Of a stretch of DNA of 64,000 nucleotides, positions 33,312-41,318 are shown piece by piece (position 1 is the first letter of the stretch; each line of letters opens with the position of its first letter). The notes beneath the pieces were generated by a model. The model was not told the origin of the DNA. It ran no database searches and saw nothing but the letters and a program-made list of their open reading frames with translations. Source of the stretch: Planctomycetota bacterium (lineage in GTDB: Bacteria; Planctomycetota; JAJSAM01; JAJVHW01); contig JAJFFG010000005.1 of the NCBI GenBank assembly GCA_021776825.1, positions 1 through 64,000 on the forward strand, given 5' to 3'. Both the position numbers and the translations under genes were made by a program.

Positions 33312-35873
33312 ATGTTCGATCGTTTCACCGAGCGAGCCCGCAAGGTCATGAGCCTGGCGCGCCAAGAGGCGCAGCGCTTCAACCATGACTACATCGGGAC
33401 GGAGCACATCCTGCTCGGTCTGGTGCAGGAGGGCAGCGGCGTCGCCGCCCAGGTCCTGAAGAACCTCGATGTAGAGCTGCGCAAGATCCGCATCGAAGTG
33501 GAGAAGATCGTCAAGAACGGGACCAACATGGTCACGATGGGCCAGTTGCCCTTCACGCCTCGGGCGAAGAAGGTCCTCGAGCTCGCGCTCGAAGAGGCCC
33601 AGAACCTCGGCCACAACTACATCGGGACGGAGCACCTGCTGCTCGGCCTGATCCGTGAGAACGAGGGCATCGCCGCGCAGGTGCTCATGAACCTCGGCAC
33701 GAAGCTGGAGGAGGTCCGCGAGGAGGTCCTCGATCTGCTCGGCGCCGACCAAGGCGAGACGGCCGGCGGCACCCCGGAGTTCGCCAGCGGCGACCCCGAC
33801 GAGTCCTCCGAGTCGACACCCTCGTCCGGCAAGTCCAAGACTCCGGCGCTGGACGCCTTCGGTCGCGACCTGACCGACCTCGCCCGCGAGGGCGAGCTCG
33901 ATCCGGTGATCGGCCGCGCCCGCGAGATCGAGCGGGTCATGCAGATCCTCTCGCGCCGCACGAAGAACAACCCGGTGCTCCTCGGCGAGCCCGGTGTCGG
34001 CAAGACAGCGATTGTCGAGGGTCTCGCCCAGCTGGTCGTCTCGGGCAACGTCCCGGAGATCCTGCGCGGCAAGCGCGTGGTCACGCTCGACCTCGCCATG
34101 ATGGTCGCGGGCACGAAGTACCGCGGTCAGTTCGAGGAGCGCATCAAGGCCGTCATGACCGAGGTCCGGCGCGCCAAGAACGTCATCCTCTTCATCGACG
34201 AGCTCCACACGCTCGTGGGTGCCGGCGGCGCCGAGGGCGCCATCGACGCCTCCAATGTCCTGAAGCCCGCGCTCTCGCGCGGTGAGCTGCAGTGCATCGG
34301 CGCGACGACGCTCGACGAGTATCGCAAGTACATCGAGAAGGACGGCGCGCTCGAGCGCCGCTTCCAGATGATCCTGGTCGAGCCGCCCAGCAAGAAGGAG
34401 ACGTACGAGATCCTTCAGGGCTTGAAGGAGCGCTACGAACAGCACCACCGCGTCAAGTACACGGACCAGGCGCTGCAGCAGGCGATCGATCTCGCGACCC
34501 GCTACATCACCGGCCGCTTCCTGCCGGACAAGGCGATCGACGTCATCGACGAGGCCGGTGCGCGCATCCGACTGCGGTCGATGACCCAGCCGCCCGACCT
34601 GAAGGAGCTGGACGACGAGATCCGCACGCACGACGGCGAGAAGGCCGAGGCTGTCCAGGCTCAGGACTTCGAGCGTGCCGCGCGTCTCCGCGATCAGGTG
34701 CAGAAGCTCAAGAAGAAGCGCCAGACGATCCTCGAGAAGTGGCGTCAGGAGACGCGCGAGACCGAGGGCCTGGTGGACGCGAACGTGATCCAGGAGACCG
34801 TTTCCCGCGTCACCGGCATCCCGCTCACGCGGATCGAGTCCGGCGAGGCCGAGCGCCTGCTCCAGATGGAGGAGGAGGTCCAGCGGACCGTCGTCGGTCA
34901 GGAGGCCGCGGTCTCGGCCGTGTGCCGTGCCGTGCGTCGCTCGCGCTCCGGGCTCAAGAACCCGCAGCGTCCTGTGGGCTCGTTCGTCTTCCTCGGACCG
35001 ACGGGCGTCGGCAAGACGCTCCTCGCGAAGGCGCTCGCGCGCTTCATGTTCGGTGACGAGGACGCGCTCATTCACATCGACATGTCGGAGTACATGGAGA
35101 AGCACAACGTCTCGCGGCTGGTCGGGGCCCCTCCGGGCTACGTCGGCTTCGAGGAGGGGGGCCAGCTCAGCGAGAAGGTCCGCCGGCGTCCGTACTCGGT
35201 CGTGCTCTTCGATGAGATCGAGAAGGCTCACCACGACGTCTTCAACATGCTCCTCCAGATCCTGGAGGAGGGTCGCCTGACGGACTCGTTCGGCCGCCAC
35301 GTCGACTTCCGCAACACGATCATCATCCTGACGTCGAACATCGGCTCGTCGATCATCAAGAACCAGGCGACGCTCGGCTTCACGACGACGACGAAGTCGG
35401 CCGAGTCGAGCTACGACAAGATGAAGTCGCAGCTCGATCGCGAGCTCGAGCGCCACTTCCGCCCGGAGTTCCTGAACCGCATCGACGAGGTCGTGGTGTT
35501 CCGCCAGCTCCGACGTGAGGATCTCAAGGAGATCGTCGACATCGAGCTGAAGGGCGTTCTCGCCCGCCTCCGTGAGCGTGGCGTCGACCTCACGGTCGAC
35601 GACAAGTCCAAGGAGATCATCATCGACGCCGGCACCGATCTCGACTACGGCGCGCGTCCGCTCAAGCGGTCGATCGAGAAGCTCGTCGAGGACCCGCTCT
35701 CGGAGAAGGTCCTGCGTGGCGAGGTCCCCGAGAAGAGCCTGGTCAGCGTCGTGGCCGAAGACGGGAAACTGCGCTTCGATGTCCGCGAGCTCTCGGAAGA
35801 GGATCAGATCGACCGTCCCGAGCGGCTCAGCGACGAGGTCACGCCGACCGAGACGCTGCCGACGGGCCAGTAG
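33312..35873 (+). CDS. clpC: ATP-dependent Clp protease ATPase subunit ClpC
   Basis: 853 residues with the complete ClpC plan: two Clp N-terminal repeats (about 1-145), AAA-1 with Walker A GEPGVGKT near 225, a middle UVR-like coiled segment ([19 protein letters not shown]), AAA-2 with Walker A GPTGVGKT near 563, and the C-terminal D2-small domain. It unfolds proteins in the cytoplasm and feeds them to ClpP (not in this window). The ATG at 33312 is set by GGAGGT at 33300-33305; an in-frame start 24 bases upstream lacks family sequence. Monocistronic by context, with a strong hairpin downstream. Confidence 0.96.
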   Translation: MFDRFTERARKVMSLARQEAQRFNHDYIGTEHILLGLVQEGSGVAAQVLKNLDVELRKIRIEVEKIVKNGTNMVTMGQLPFTPRAKKVLELALEEAQNLGHNYIGTEHLLLGLIRENEGIAAQVLMNLGTKLEEVREEVLDLLGADQGETAGGTPEFASGDPDESSESTPSSGKSKTPALDAFGRDLTDLAREGELDPVIGRAREIERVMQILSRRTKNNPVLLGEPGVGKTAIVEGLAQLVVSGNVPEILRGKRVVTLDLAMMVAGTKYRGQFEERIKAVMTEVRRAKNVILFIDELHTLVGAGGAEGAIDASNVLKPALSRGELQCIGATTLDEYRKYIEKDGALERRFQMILVEPPSKKETYEILQGLKERYEQHHRVKYTDQALQQAIDLATRYITGRFLPDKAIDVIDEAGARIRLRSMTQPPDLKELDDEIRTHDGEKAEAVQAQDFERAARLRDQVQKLKKKRQTILEKWRQETRETEGLVDANVIQETVSRVTGIPLTRIESGEAERLLQMEEEVQRTVVGQEAAVSAVCRAVRRSRSGLKNPQRPVGSFVFLGPTGVGKTLLAKALARFMFGDEDALIHIDMSEYMEKHNVSRLVGAPPGYVGFEEGGQLSEKVRRRPYSVVLFDEIEKAHHDVFNMLLQILEEGRLTDSFGRHVDFRNTIIILTSNIGSSIIKNQATLGFTTTTKSAESSYDKMKSQLDRELERHFRPEFLNRIDEVVVFRQLRREDLKEIVDIELKGVLARLRERGVDLTVDDKSKEIIIDAGTDLDYGARPLKRSIEKLVEDPLSEKVLRGEVPEKSLVSVVAEDGKLRFDVRELSEEDQIDRPERLSDEVTPTETLPTGQ

Positions 35874-35919
35874 ACCGGGCCAGTAGAGCGGGGCGACAGG
35901 CCCCCGGGACCCGACGCAG

Positions 35920-35955
35920 AGAGCGTCCGCGATGCATCGTCATCGTGGGCGCTCT
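35920..35955 (+). terminator. clpC terminator hairpin
   Basis: A 14-bp stem beginning AGAGCG and ending CGCTCT, with two G-T wobbles and an eight-base loop, lies 47 bp after the clpC stop and is followed by TTCCCATT. Confidence 0.6.
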
Positions 35956-36094
35956 TCCCATTCGGGTTAGCCTCGGCCCGGACGGACCCGATCCATTCCG
36001 TGGCTCATCCGTTCAGTCTGAGTGGGGCACTCCGTGTCCGCTCTCCTCCTCTTGAGCGCGCTGCTTCGCGCGGCGTGTCGAGGCCTGACCGACG

Positions 36095-37186
36095 ATGACC
36101 AACCCCGACGCCTCCACCTCATCGCCCCTCTCCGGCTGGATCGCCGGCGGCCTGCTCGTGGTCGTGGGACTTCAGGTCTGGTCGGGCTGGACGACCCGCG
36201 CGGCGTTGCAGGAGGTGCGCGCCTCGGCGAAGGCGCTCGACGAGGCGGGCGTGTCGGCGGGGGAGCTCGATCGCATCGCCGCCCGCATCGAGAAGGCCGC
36301 CATCGACATCGAGCAGGTTGGGCGGCGCCTCGATCGCATCGACGGTCGCCTGGTGGAGATCGAGGTCATCGCGCGCGACTGGGAGTTCCTGGTCGACGAC
36401 ATCACCCGCATGCGGCAGCGCGTCGACGAGATCATCTCGAGCCTGGAGGGGCGTGGGGGCGCGGGCTCCGGCGTCCAGCAGCCCCCCGAACTCGACTGGA
36501 CGCAGCCCGACCTCTTCGGCGCCGCCCAGCGCGCGGCCGAGACGGTCGGCGTGACGCTGACCGAGGACGAGGTCCGCATCCCCGCTCGCATCGTCGCGCG
36601 CGAAGGCATCCTCGAGTACTTCGCGGTGCTGAAGGGCGGCAAGGAGCACGAGGCGCTGATCTCGCTCGTCGGCAACGCGGGTCCGAAGGACGTGCGCCCG
36701 GCTCAGTTTGCGGCAAAGATCAACAACGCCGTCCAGGCGCTTGGATTTCGCCGCGGGCGGCCGATTCGCATCACGGCGTCTGGGACGTGGCCCGCCGAAG
36801 GGCAGACGGCCTACCTGTTCGTCGAGTGGGACGAAGACGGCGAGACGGTCGTCGTGCGCGCGGAGGACCTGGTCTGGAACCGTCGCCTCGCCCAGCCGAT
36901 GCCGCGCGACAGTTGGGTGTACGTCGGATCGAGCTGGATCGAGGGCGAGACGCCCGACGAGCTGATCTTCGCAGCGGATATCACCGCTGAGGTTGTCGCG
37001 ACGTACTCGGCCGTGAACACGATGTTCGACACGATTGCGGAAGGGGCGCAGGACGACACCGTCTTCCTGGCGGCCACCCCGCGCATTCCTCAGGAGATCG
37101 ACGCCGCGACGTTCGTCGTGCGGTTCACCGATCGCGAGCCGACGCGCACCTTCCCGGCCATCGAGGACGATGCCGGCGATGAGTGA
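36095..37186 (+). CDS. YdjY-domain membrane protein
   Basis: 363 residues. An N-terminal membrane segment (WIAGGLLVVVGLQVW) is followed by a long helical region (about 35-110) rich in heptad-like Leu/Ile/Arg, probably a coiled coil. The C-terminal half is a YdjY-type domain, marked by REGILEYFAVLKGGKEHEAL and the AQFAAKINNAVQALGF helix. YdjY proteins are typical of Planctomycetota; the function is unknown. The stop overlaps the next start by eight bases, so it begins a run with a membrane protein and inositol-phosphate synthase. Confidence 0.82.
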   Translation: MTNPDASTSSPLSGWIAGGLLVVVGLQVWSGWTTRAALQEVRASAKALDEAGVSAGELDRIAARIEKAAIDIEQVGRRLDRIDGRLVEIEVIARDWEFLVDDITRMRQRVDEIISSLEGRGGAGSGVQQPPELDWTQPDLFGAAQRAAETVGVTLTEDEVRIPARIVAREGILEYFAVLKGGKEHEALISLVGNAGPKDVRPAQFAAKINNAVQALGFRRGRPIRITASGTWPAEGQTAYLFVEWDEDGETVVVRAEDLVWNRRLAQPMPRDSWVYVGSSWIEGETPDELIFAADITAEVVATYSAVNTMFDTIAEGAQDDTVFLAATPRIPQEIDAATFVVRFTDREPTRTFPAIEDDAGDE

Positions 37187-38111
37187 GCTCGACTCCGCAC
37201 GACGTGTGGTGGCGCGCGCGCGCCGGAGGCTCGGCGCTGCGTGGGCGCTCGAGGGCGCCGTCACGGGCCTTCTGCTCGGAGCTCTCGTCGCCGTGGGCCT
37301 GGGCGTCCTGGGTGCTCTCGGTTGGATGGAGCCGTCCGGGGCCATCGCGCTCGTACTCCCCGCAACGGGCACCGTCGTCGGTGCTGCGTTCGGGCTGCGG
37401 CGCACGCCGGACCTCGGCCTCGCGGCGCTCACCCTCGACCGAGCCGCTCAGACGGACGAGGGCCTCGTGGCCGCGCTGACGGCCGTCGATGCACCCCCGG
37501 CGTTTCGGGAACTCGCAGCGGCACACGCGCTCGCGCGGATCGGCGAACGCCGGCTCGGCGAGGTGCTGCCGTTCGTGGCGCCGCGTCGGGCCGCCCCGTC
37601 GGTCGTGGCCGTCGGGCTCGCGTTGGCCCTCGGCTGGCCGGCGCAGAGCGTCGACGCCGCTCCGAGCGGCGTTCCTGGCGAGCAGGCGCTGACGACGACC
37701 GGTGCGGCGGAGGCCGGCTCCGACGTCGGCGAGTCGAGCACTGGCGAGGGCACCAGCGAGCGCGCAGACGCCGCCGCTGAGACCTCGTCCTCACAGCTAG
37801 GAGACCGCGCCCTCCGCGCGGTGGCCGAGGGCGATCCGGCCGGCGAACGGGCGCTCGCGAGCCTGAAGGAGGGCGATGTCGCGGGAGCTGCGGCGGCGCT
37901 CGGACCGAGTGACCCGGCGTCGACGGTGCCGACGGGCGGAGCCGGCGGCAGCCCGGACGGGACGGCAGCGGCCGCCGAGAACGGCGATCGCGCCCCCGAG
38001 GTGTGGTCGGCCGGACGTTGGCCGCTCCGGTACGATCGCGCCGTTCGCCGATGGTTCGAGCGCGCGGAGCGCGGAACCGATCGCGCGCCCGAGTCGGGAG
38101 AGCGTCGTTGA
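37179..38111 (+). CDS. Ala-rich membrane protein of unknown function
   Basis: 310 residues. Two hydrophobic segments near the start (ALEGAVTGLLLGALVAVGLG and AIALVLPATGTVVGAAFGL) and a third near 145 (SVVAVGLALALGWP) indicate a membrane protein. The rest is a low-complexity Ala/Gly/Glu/Ser-rich tail ending in a basic segment. Overall layout recalls DUF4175-like proteins, but this is only a resemblance. The ATG at 37179 overlaps the YdjY stop; an ATG nine bases earlier is possible. The 3' end overlaps the TTG start of the inositol-phosphate synthase gene. Confidence 0.7.
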   Translation: MSELDSARRVVARARRRLGAAWALEGAVTGLLLGALVAVGLGVLGALGWMEPSGAIALVLPATGTVVGAAFGLRRTPDLGLAALTLDRAAQTDEGLVAALTAVDAPPAFRELAAAHALARIGERRLGEVLPFVAPRRAAPSVVAVGLALALGWPAQSVDAAPSGVPGEQALTTTGAAEAGSDVGESSTGEGTSERADAAAETSSSQLGDRALRAVAEGDPAGERALASLKEGDVAGAAAALGPSDPASTVPTGGAGGSPDGTAAAAENGDRAPEVWSAGRWPLRYDRAVRRWFERAERGTDRAPESGERR

Positions 38112-39418
38112 GCCGCAAGGTCGGAGCCTGGATCCTCGGAGCGCGAGGCAACGTCGGGACCTGCGTCATCGCCGGCGTGGCTGCGATTCAGCGTGGCCTC
38201 ACGGACCTCACCGGACTCGTCAGCGAGACCCGGGAGCTCCGAGACCTGGACCTCGTCCCGCTGTCGGATCTCGTGTTCGGCGGTCACGAGGTGCGGTCGG
38301 GAACGCTCGTCGAGGCGGCCCGCGACTTCGGTGCCCGCAACGGCGTGCTCTCGAAGGAACTGATCGATACCGTGCAGGACGACCTCGTCCGCGCCGATGC
38401 GGCCATCCGACCGGGCGTGGTCTGGGGCGCTGATGACGACGTCCACGCACCGACCGCCGATGCGACGACCGCTCCTGCGAGTGCCGCCGCGGCGATCGAG
38501 CGCATCCAGGCTGACCTCCAGGCGTTCCGCACGGATCACGGCCTCGACGACGTCGTCGTCCTGAACCTGATCTCGACCGAGGCGCACCCGGGCGACGTGG
38601 CGTCGCTCGCGTCTCTCGAAGCCTTCCAGGCCGCGCTGGCGTCCGGCGAGGACGCCGAGATCCCGAGCTCCGTGCTCTACGCGTACGCAGCCGTGGAGGC
38701 CGGCTTCCCGTTCGTCGACTTCACCCCGGCGGTCGCCGCCGGCACCGCGCCGGTGCGAGAGATGGCTCGCCGCCGCGGCGTCCCGCACATGGGCCGCGAT
38801 GGCAAGACCGGTGAGACGCTCGTCAAGACCGTGCTGGCGCCGATGTTCGTTGCGCGCCATCTGCGTGTGCTCTCGTGGCAGGGCGTCAACATGCTCGGCA
38901 ACCGCGACGGCGCGGTGCTGCGGGGCGCCGGCGCCCTGGCCTCCAAGGTGCGCGACAAGGATGAGGCGTTGCGGCGCATCCTGCCGGACGACGATGCCGA
39001 CAGCCGCGTCCACATCGACTACGTACCGTCGCTCGAGGACTGGAAACAGGCGTACGACTTCATCCACTTCCAGGGCTTCCTGGGCGCCCGGATGCAGATG
39101 CACTTCCTGTGGCAGGGATGCGACTCCGCGCTCGCCGCGCCGCTCGCCATCGATCTGGTGCGACTGGTCGACGTGGCTCGCCGTCGCGGCGAGACCGGCA
39201 CGCTCCCGCAGCTCGCGTGCTTCTTCAAGACCCCCCTCGACGTCGAGCAGCAGGGCTTCTCCGAGCAGCTCGATCTGCTGCATCGATGGGCCGTGGACGT
39301 TCGTGCTGACGCGGTCCGTGCCGAGAGCGTCGCCCAAGACGATGGGCACGCGTCGGCTGCGTCTCGATGCCCTGCGGTCGATGAGCGCGTCAGCGCACGC
39401 GTCGACTCCGGCACCTGA
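38108..39418 (+). CDS. ino1: Inositol-3-phosphate synthase
   Basis: 436 residues. Converts glucose 6-phosphate to 1D-myo-inositol 3-phosphate with bound NAD, the first step toward inositol lipids and other inositol compounds. The N-terminal NAD motif reads ILGARGNVGTC. Family blocks LNLISTEA, FVDFTPAVAAG, GRDGKTGETLVKTVLAPMF and WQGVNMLGNRDG are intact; the KTGETLVK block holds active-site lysines. The TTG at 38108 forms a TTGA overlap with the preceding stop and begins SRKVGAWILG; ATG codons farther upstream would overlap the preceding gene. Bacterial-type length. Next gene is purF, 154 bp downstream. Confidence 0.9.
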   Translation: MSRKVGAWILGARGNVGTCVIAGVAAIQRGLTDLTGLVSETRELRDLDLVPLSDLVFGGHEVRSGTLVEAARDFGARNGVLSKELIDTVQDDLVRADAAIRPGVVWGADDDVHAPTADATTAPASAAAAIERIQADLQAFRTDHGLDDVVVLNLISTEAHPGDVASLASLEAFQAALASGEDAEIPSSVLYAYAAVEAGFPFVDFTPAVAAGTAPVREMARRRGVPHMGRDGKTGETLVKTVLAPMFVARHLRVLSWQGVNMLGNRDGAVLRGAGALASKVRDKDEALRRILPDDDADSRVHIDYVPSLEDWKQAYDFIHFQGFLGARMQMHFLWQGCDSALAAPLAIDLVRLVDVARRRGETGTLPQLACFFKTPLDVEQQGFSEQLDLLHRWAVDVRADAVRAESVAQDDGHASAASRCPAVDERVSARVDSGT

Positions 39419-39572
39419 CCGGACTGAGTTCGACCGGACTCTCACCCTAGTCCGCCCGCGGGAGCCGGAACGCACCGCCATCCGTGGGGGAAGGTCGGAG
39501 GGCTTGGGTAATCTCTCCGGTCCTGCGCGCGCTCGCGCGCATCCCCGCGGCAGTGAACCCCGGAGCTCTCCC

Positions 39573-41045
39573 ATGTGCGGCGTGATCGGCGCGATCGGCA
39601 ACGGTCCGGTGATCGGCGAGATCGTCGATTCCCTGCTCTTCATCCAGCACCGCGGCCAGGACGCCGCCGGTGCGGCAACCTTCGACGGCACCACGTTCCG
39701 CCTGACGCGGCGCATGGGCCTGGTTCGCGAGGCGTTCGCGAACGAAGACCTCGGCCGGTTCAAGGGCAACATGGGGATCGGGCACGTCCGGTACCCGACC
39801 ATCGGTGGGGGCGGCGTCGAGGACGCGCAGCCGTTCCAGGTGAACAGCCCGTTCGGCATCGTGATGGCCCACAACGGCAACCTCACGAACTTCAAGCCGT
39901 TGCGCGACGAGCTGCAACTCCAGCACCGTCGACACGTCGGCTCGAACTGCGACGTCGAGGTCATCCTCAACGTTTTCGCGCACGAGCTCGAGAGCCTGAT
40001 CACCGACGGTGACGGTGACGGAGACGCCACGGACGCGATCTTCGATGCCGTCGCGGGCACGTTCCGCCGTTGCCGTGGGTCGTACTCAGTCGTGGCGTTG
40101 GTCGCCGGCCACGGGCTGCTGGCGTTCCGCGATCCCTACGGCATCAAGCCCCTCATCTACGGTCGCAAGCCGGACGGTGACGGCTGGCGCTACATGTTCG
40201 CGTCGGAGAGTTGCGCCCTGGTCTCGCTCGGCTACGAGGTCGTGCGCGACGTCCTGCCCGGCGAGGCGATGCTCGTGCGTCCCGGCGAAGAGCCCGAGTC
40301 GCGTCAGATGGCCGAGTCGAACCACCACCTCTGCATCTTCGAGTTCATCTACTTCGCGCGACCGGACTCGATGATCGACGGCATCAGCGTCTACAAGGCG
40401 CGCCTCCGGCTCGGCGAGGCACTCGCGCGGCGCTGGGGCGATCGCGGTACCGAGGTCGACACGGTGATCCCCGTGCCCGACTCGTCGCGTCCCGCGGCGC
40501 AGCAGATGGCCTTCGCGCTCAAGCGGCCCTTCCGCGAGGGGCTGCTCAAGAACCGCTACATCGGCCGCACGTTCATCATGCCGGGCAACGAGGCTCGGCG
40601 TCGCGGCATCCGCTTCAAGCTGTCGCCGGTGCGCCTCGAGATCGACGGCAAGCGCGTGCTGCTCGTCGATGACTCGATCGTGCGCGGGAACACGGCCGAG
40701 CAGATCATCCAGATGGTGCGCGACACCGGCGCCGCGGAGGTCCACATGGCCTCGTCGTGTCCGCCGCTGCGACACCCCTGCGTCTACGGCGTCGACATGA
40801 GCACGAAGAACGAGTTCATCGCATCGGAAAAGTCCGAGGACGGCATTCGCGACGCAATCGGCGCCGACTCGCTGCTCTATCAGGAGCACGCGGACATGGT
40901 GCAGGCGTGCACGCCGCCCGACGAGGACACGCCGCGTCAGTTCTGCATGGCCTGCATGGACGGGCGCTACCCGACGGGCGACGTCGACGACGAGGTGCTC
41001 TCGCGGATCGAGGCCGAGCGCCTCGCCGCCGGGCCCACTGTGTGA
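39573..41045 (+). CDS. purF: Amidophosphoribosyltransferase
   Basis: 490 residues. Transfers the glutamine amide to PRPP, the committed step of purine synthesis. The N-terminal Ntn-hydrolase begins MCGVIGAIG, so Cys2 is the nucleophile with no propeptide. GHVRYPT and HNGNLTN are glutaminase blocks, and VLLVDDSIVRGNT is the PRPP-binding loop. The C-terminal part has cysteines (SSCPPLRHPC, QFCMACMDG) that may ligate a [4Fe-4S] cluster as in Bacillus-type enzymes. No other pur gene is adjacent. Confidence 0.95.
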   Translation: MCGVIGAIGNGPVIGEIVDSLLFIQHRGQDAAGAATFDGTTFRLTRRMGLVREAFANEDLGRFKGNMGIGHVRYPTIGGGGVEDAQPFQVNSPFGIVMAHNGNLTNFKPLRDELQLQHRRHVGSNCDVEVILNVFAHELESLITDGDGDGDATDAIFDAVAGTFRRCRGSYSVVALVAGHGLLAFRDPYGIKPLIYGRKPDGDGWRYMFASESCALVSLGYEVVRDVLPGEAMLVRPGEEPESRQMAESNHHLCIFEFIYFARPDSMIDGISVYKARLRLGEALARRWGDRGTEVDTVIPVPDSSRPAAQQMAFALKRPFREGLLKNRYIGRTFIMPGNEARRRGIRFKLSPVRLEIDGKRVLLVDDSIVRGNTAEQIIQMVRDTGAAEVHMASSCPPLRHPCVYGVDMSTKNEFIASEKSEDGIRDAIGADSLLYQEHADMVQACTPPDEDTPRQFCMACMDGRYPTGDVDDEVLSRIEAERLAAGPTV

Positions 41046-41120
41046 TCTCCCGGTGTGATCTTCCGGTGTGATCTTCCGGTGTGATCCTTCGGCCTGATCT
41101 TCCTGGCTGGTCCTTCCGGT
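41041..41120. repeat. 13-bp tandem repeat after purF
   Basis: About six units of TGTGATCTTCCGG, the first three nearly perfect and the last degenerate, starting inside the purF stop codon. Their function is not evident. The remaining intergenic sequence to 41318 contains no gene. Confidence 0.7.
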
Positions 41121-41318
41121 TGCTCGCGCCGGGCGTTCCGATGTCGGTCGTCGCCACGTAGGGCGCCGGATCTCGCGCCGCCCTCAGGCTCGGATGCGGG
41201 CCTGGCTCGGTCTCGGCCCTTCCCTCGAGTCCCTTGGGACACGTAGGATCGGAGCGACGGGTGGATCCGCGGCGTCCTCGCAGCCGCCGCGGCGCTCCAC
41301 CTGTCGGCGGAGGTGACC

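Noticed and set aside
33177-35456. 759-codon open frame antisense to clpC
   Set aside because: It mirrors the codon structure of clpC on the opposite strand, a common artefact in GC-rich genomes, and encodes no recognisable domain.
41041-41120. Possible CRISPR-like array after purF
   Set aside because: Units are directly adjacent 13-mers without spacers, and no cas gene is present.
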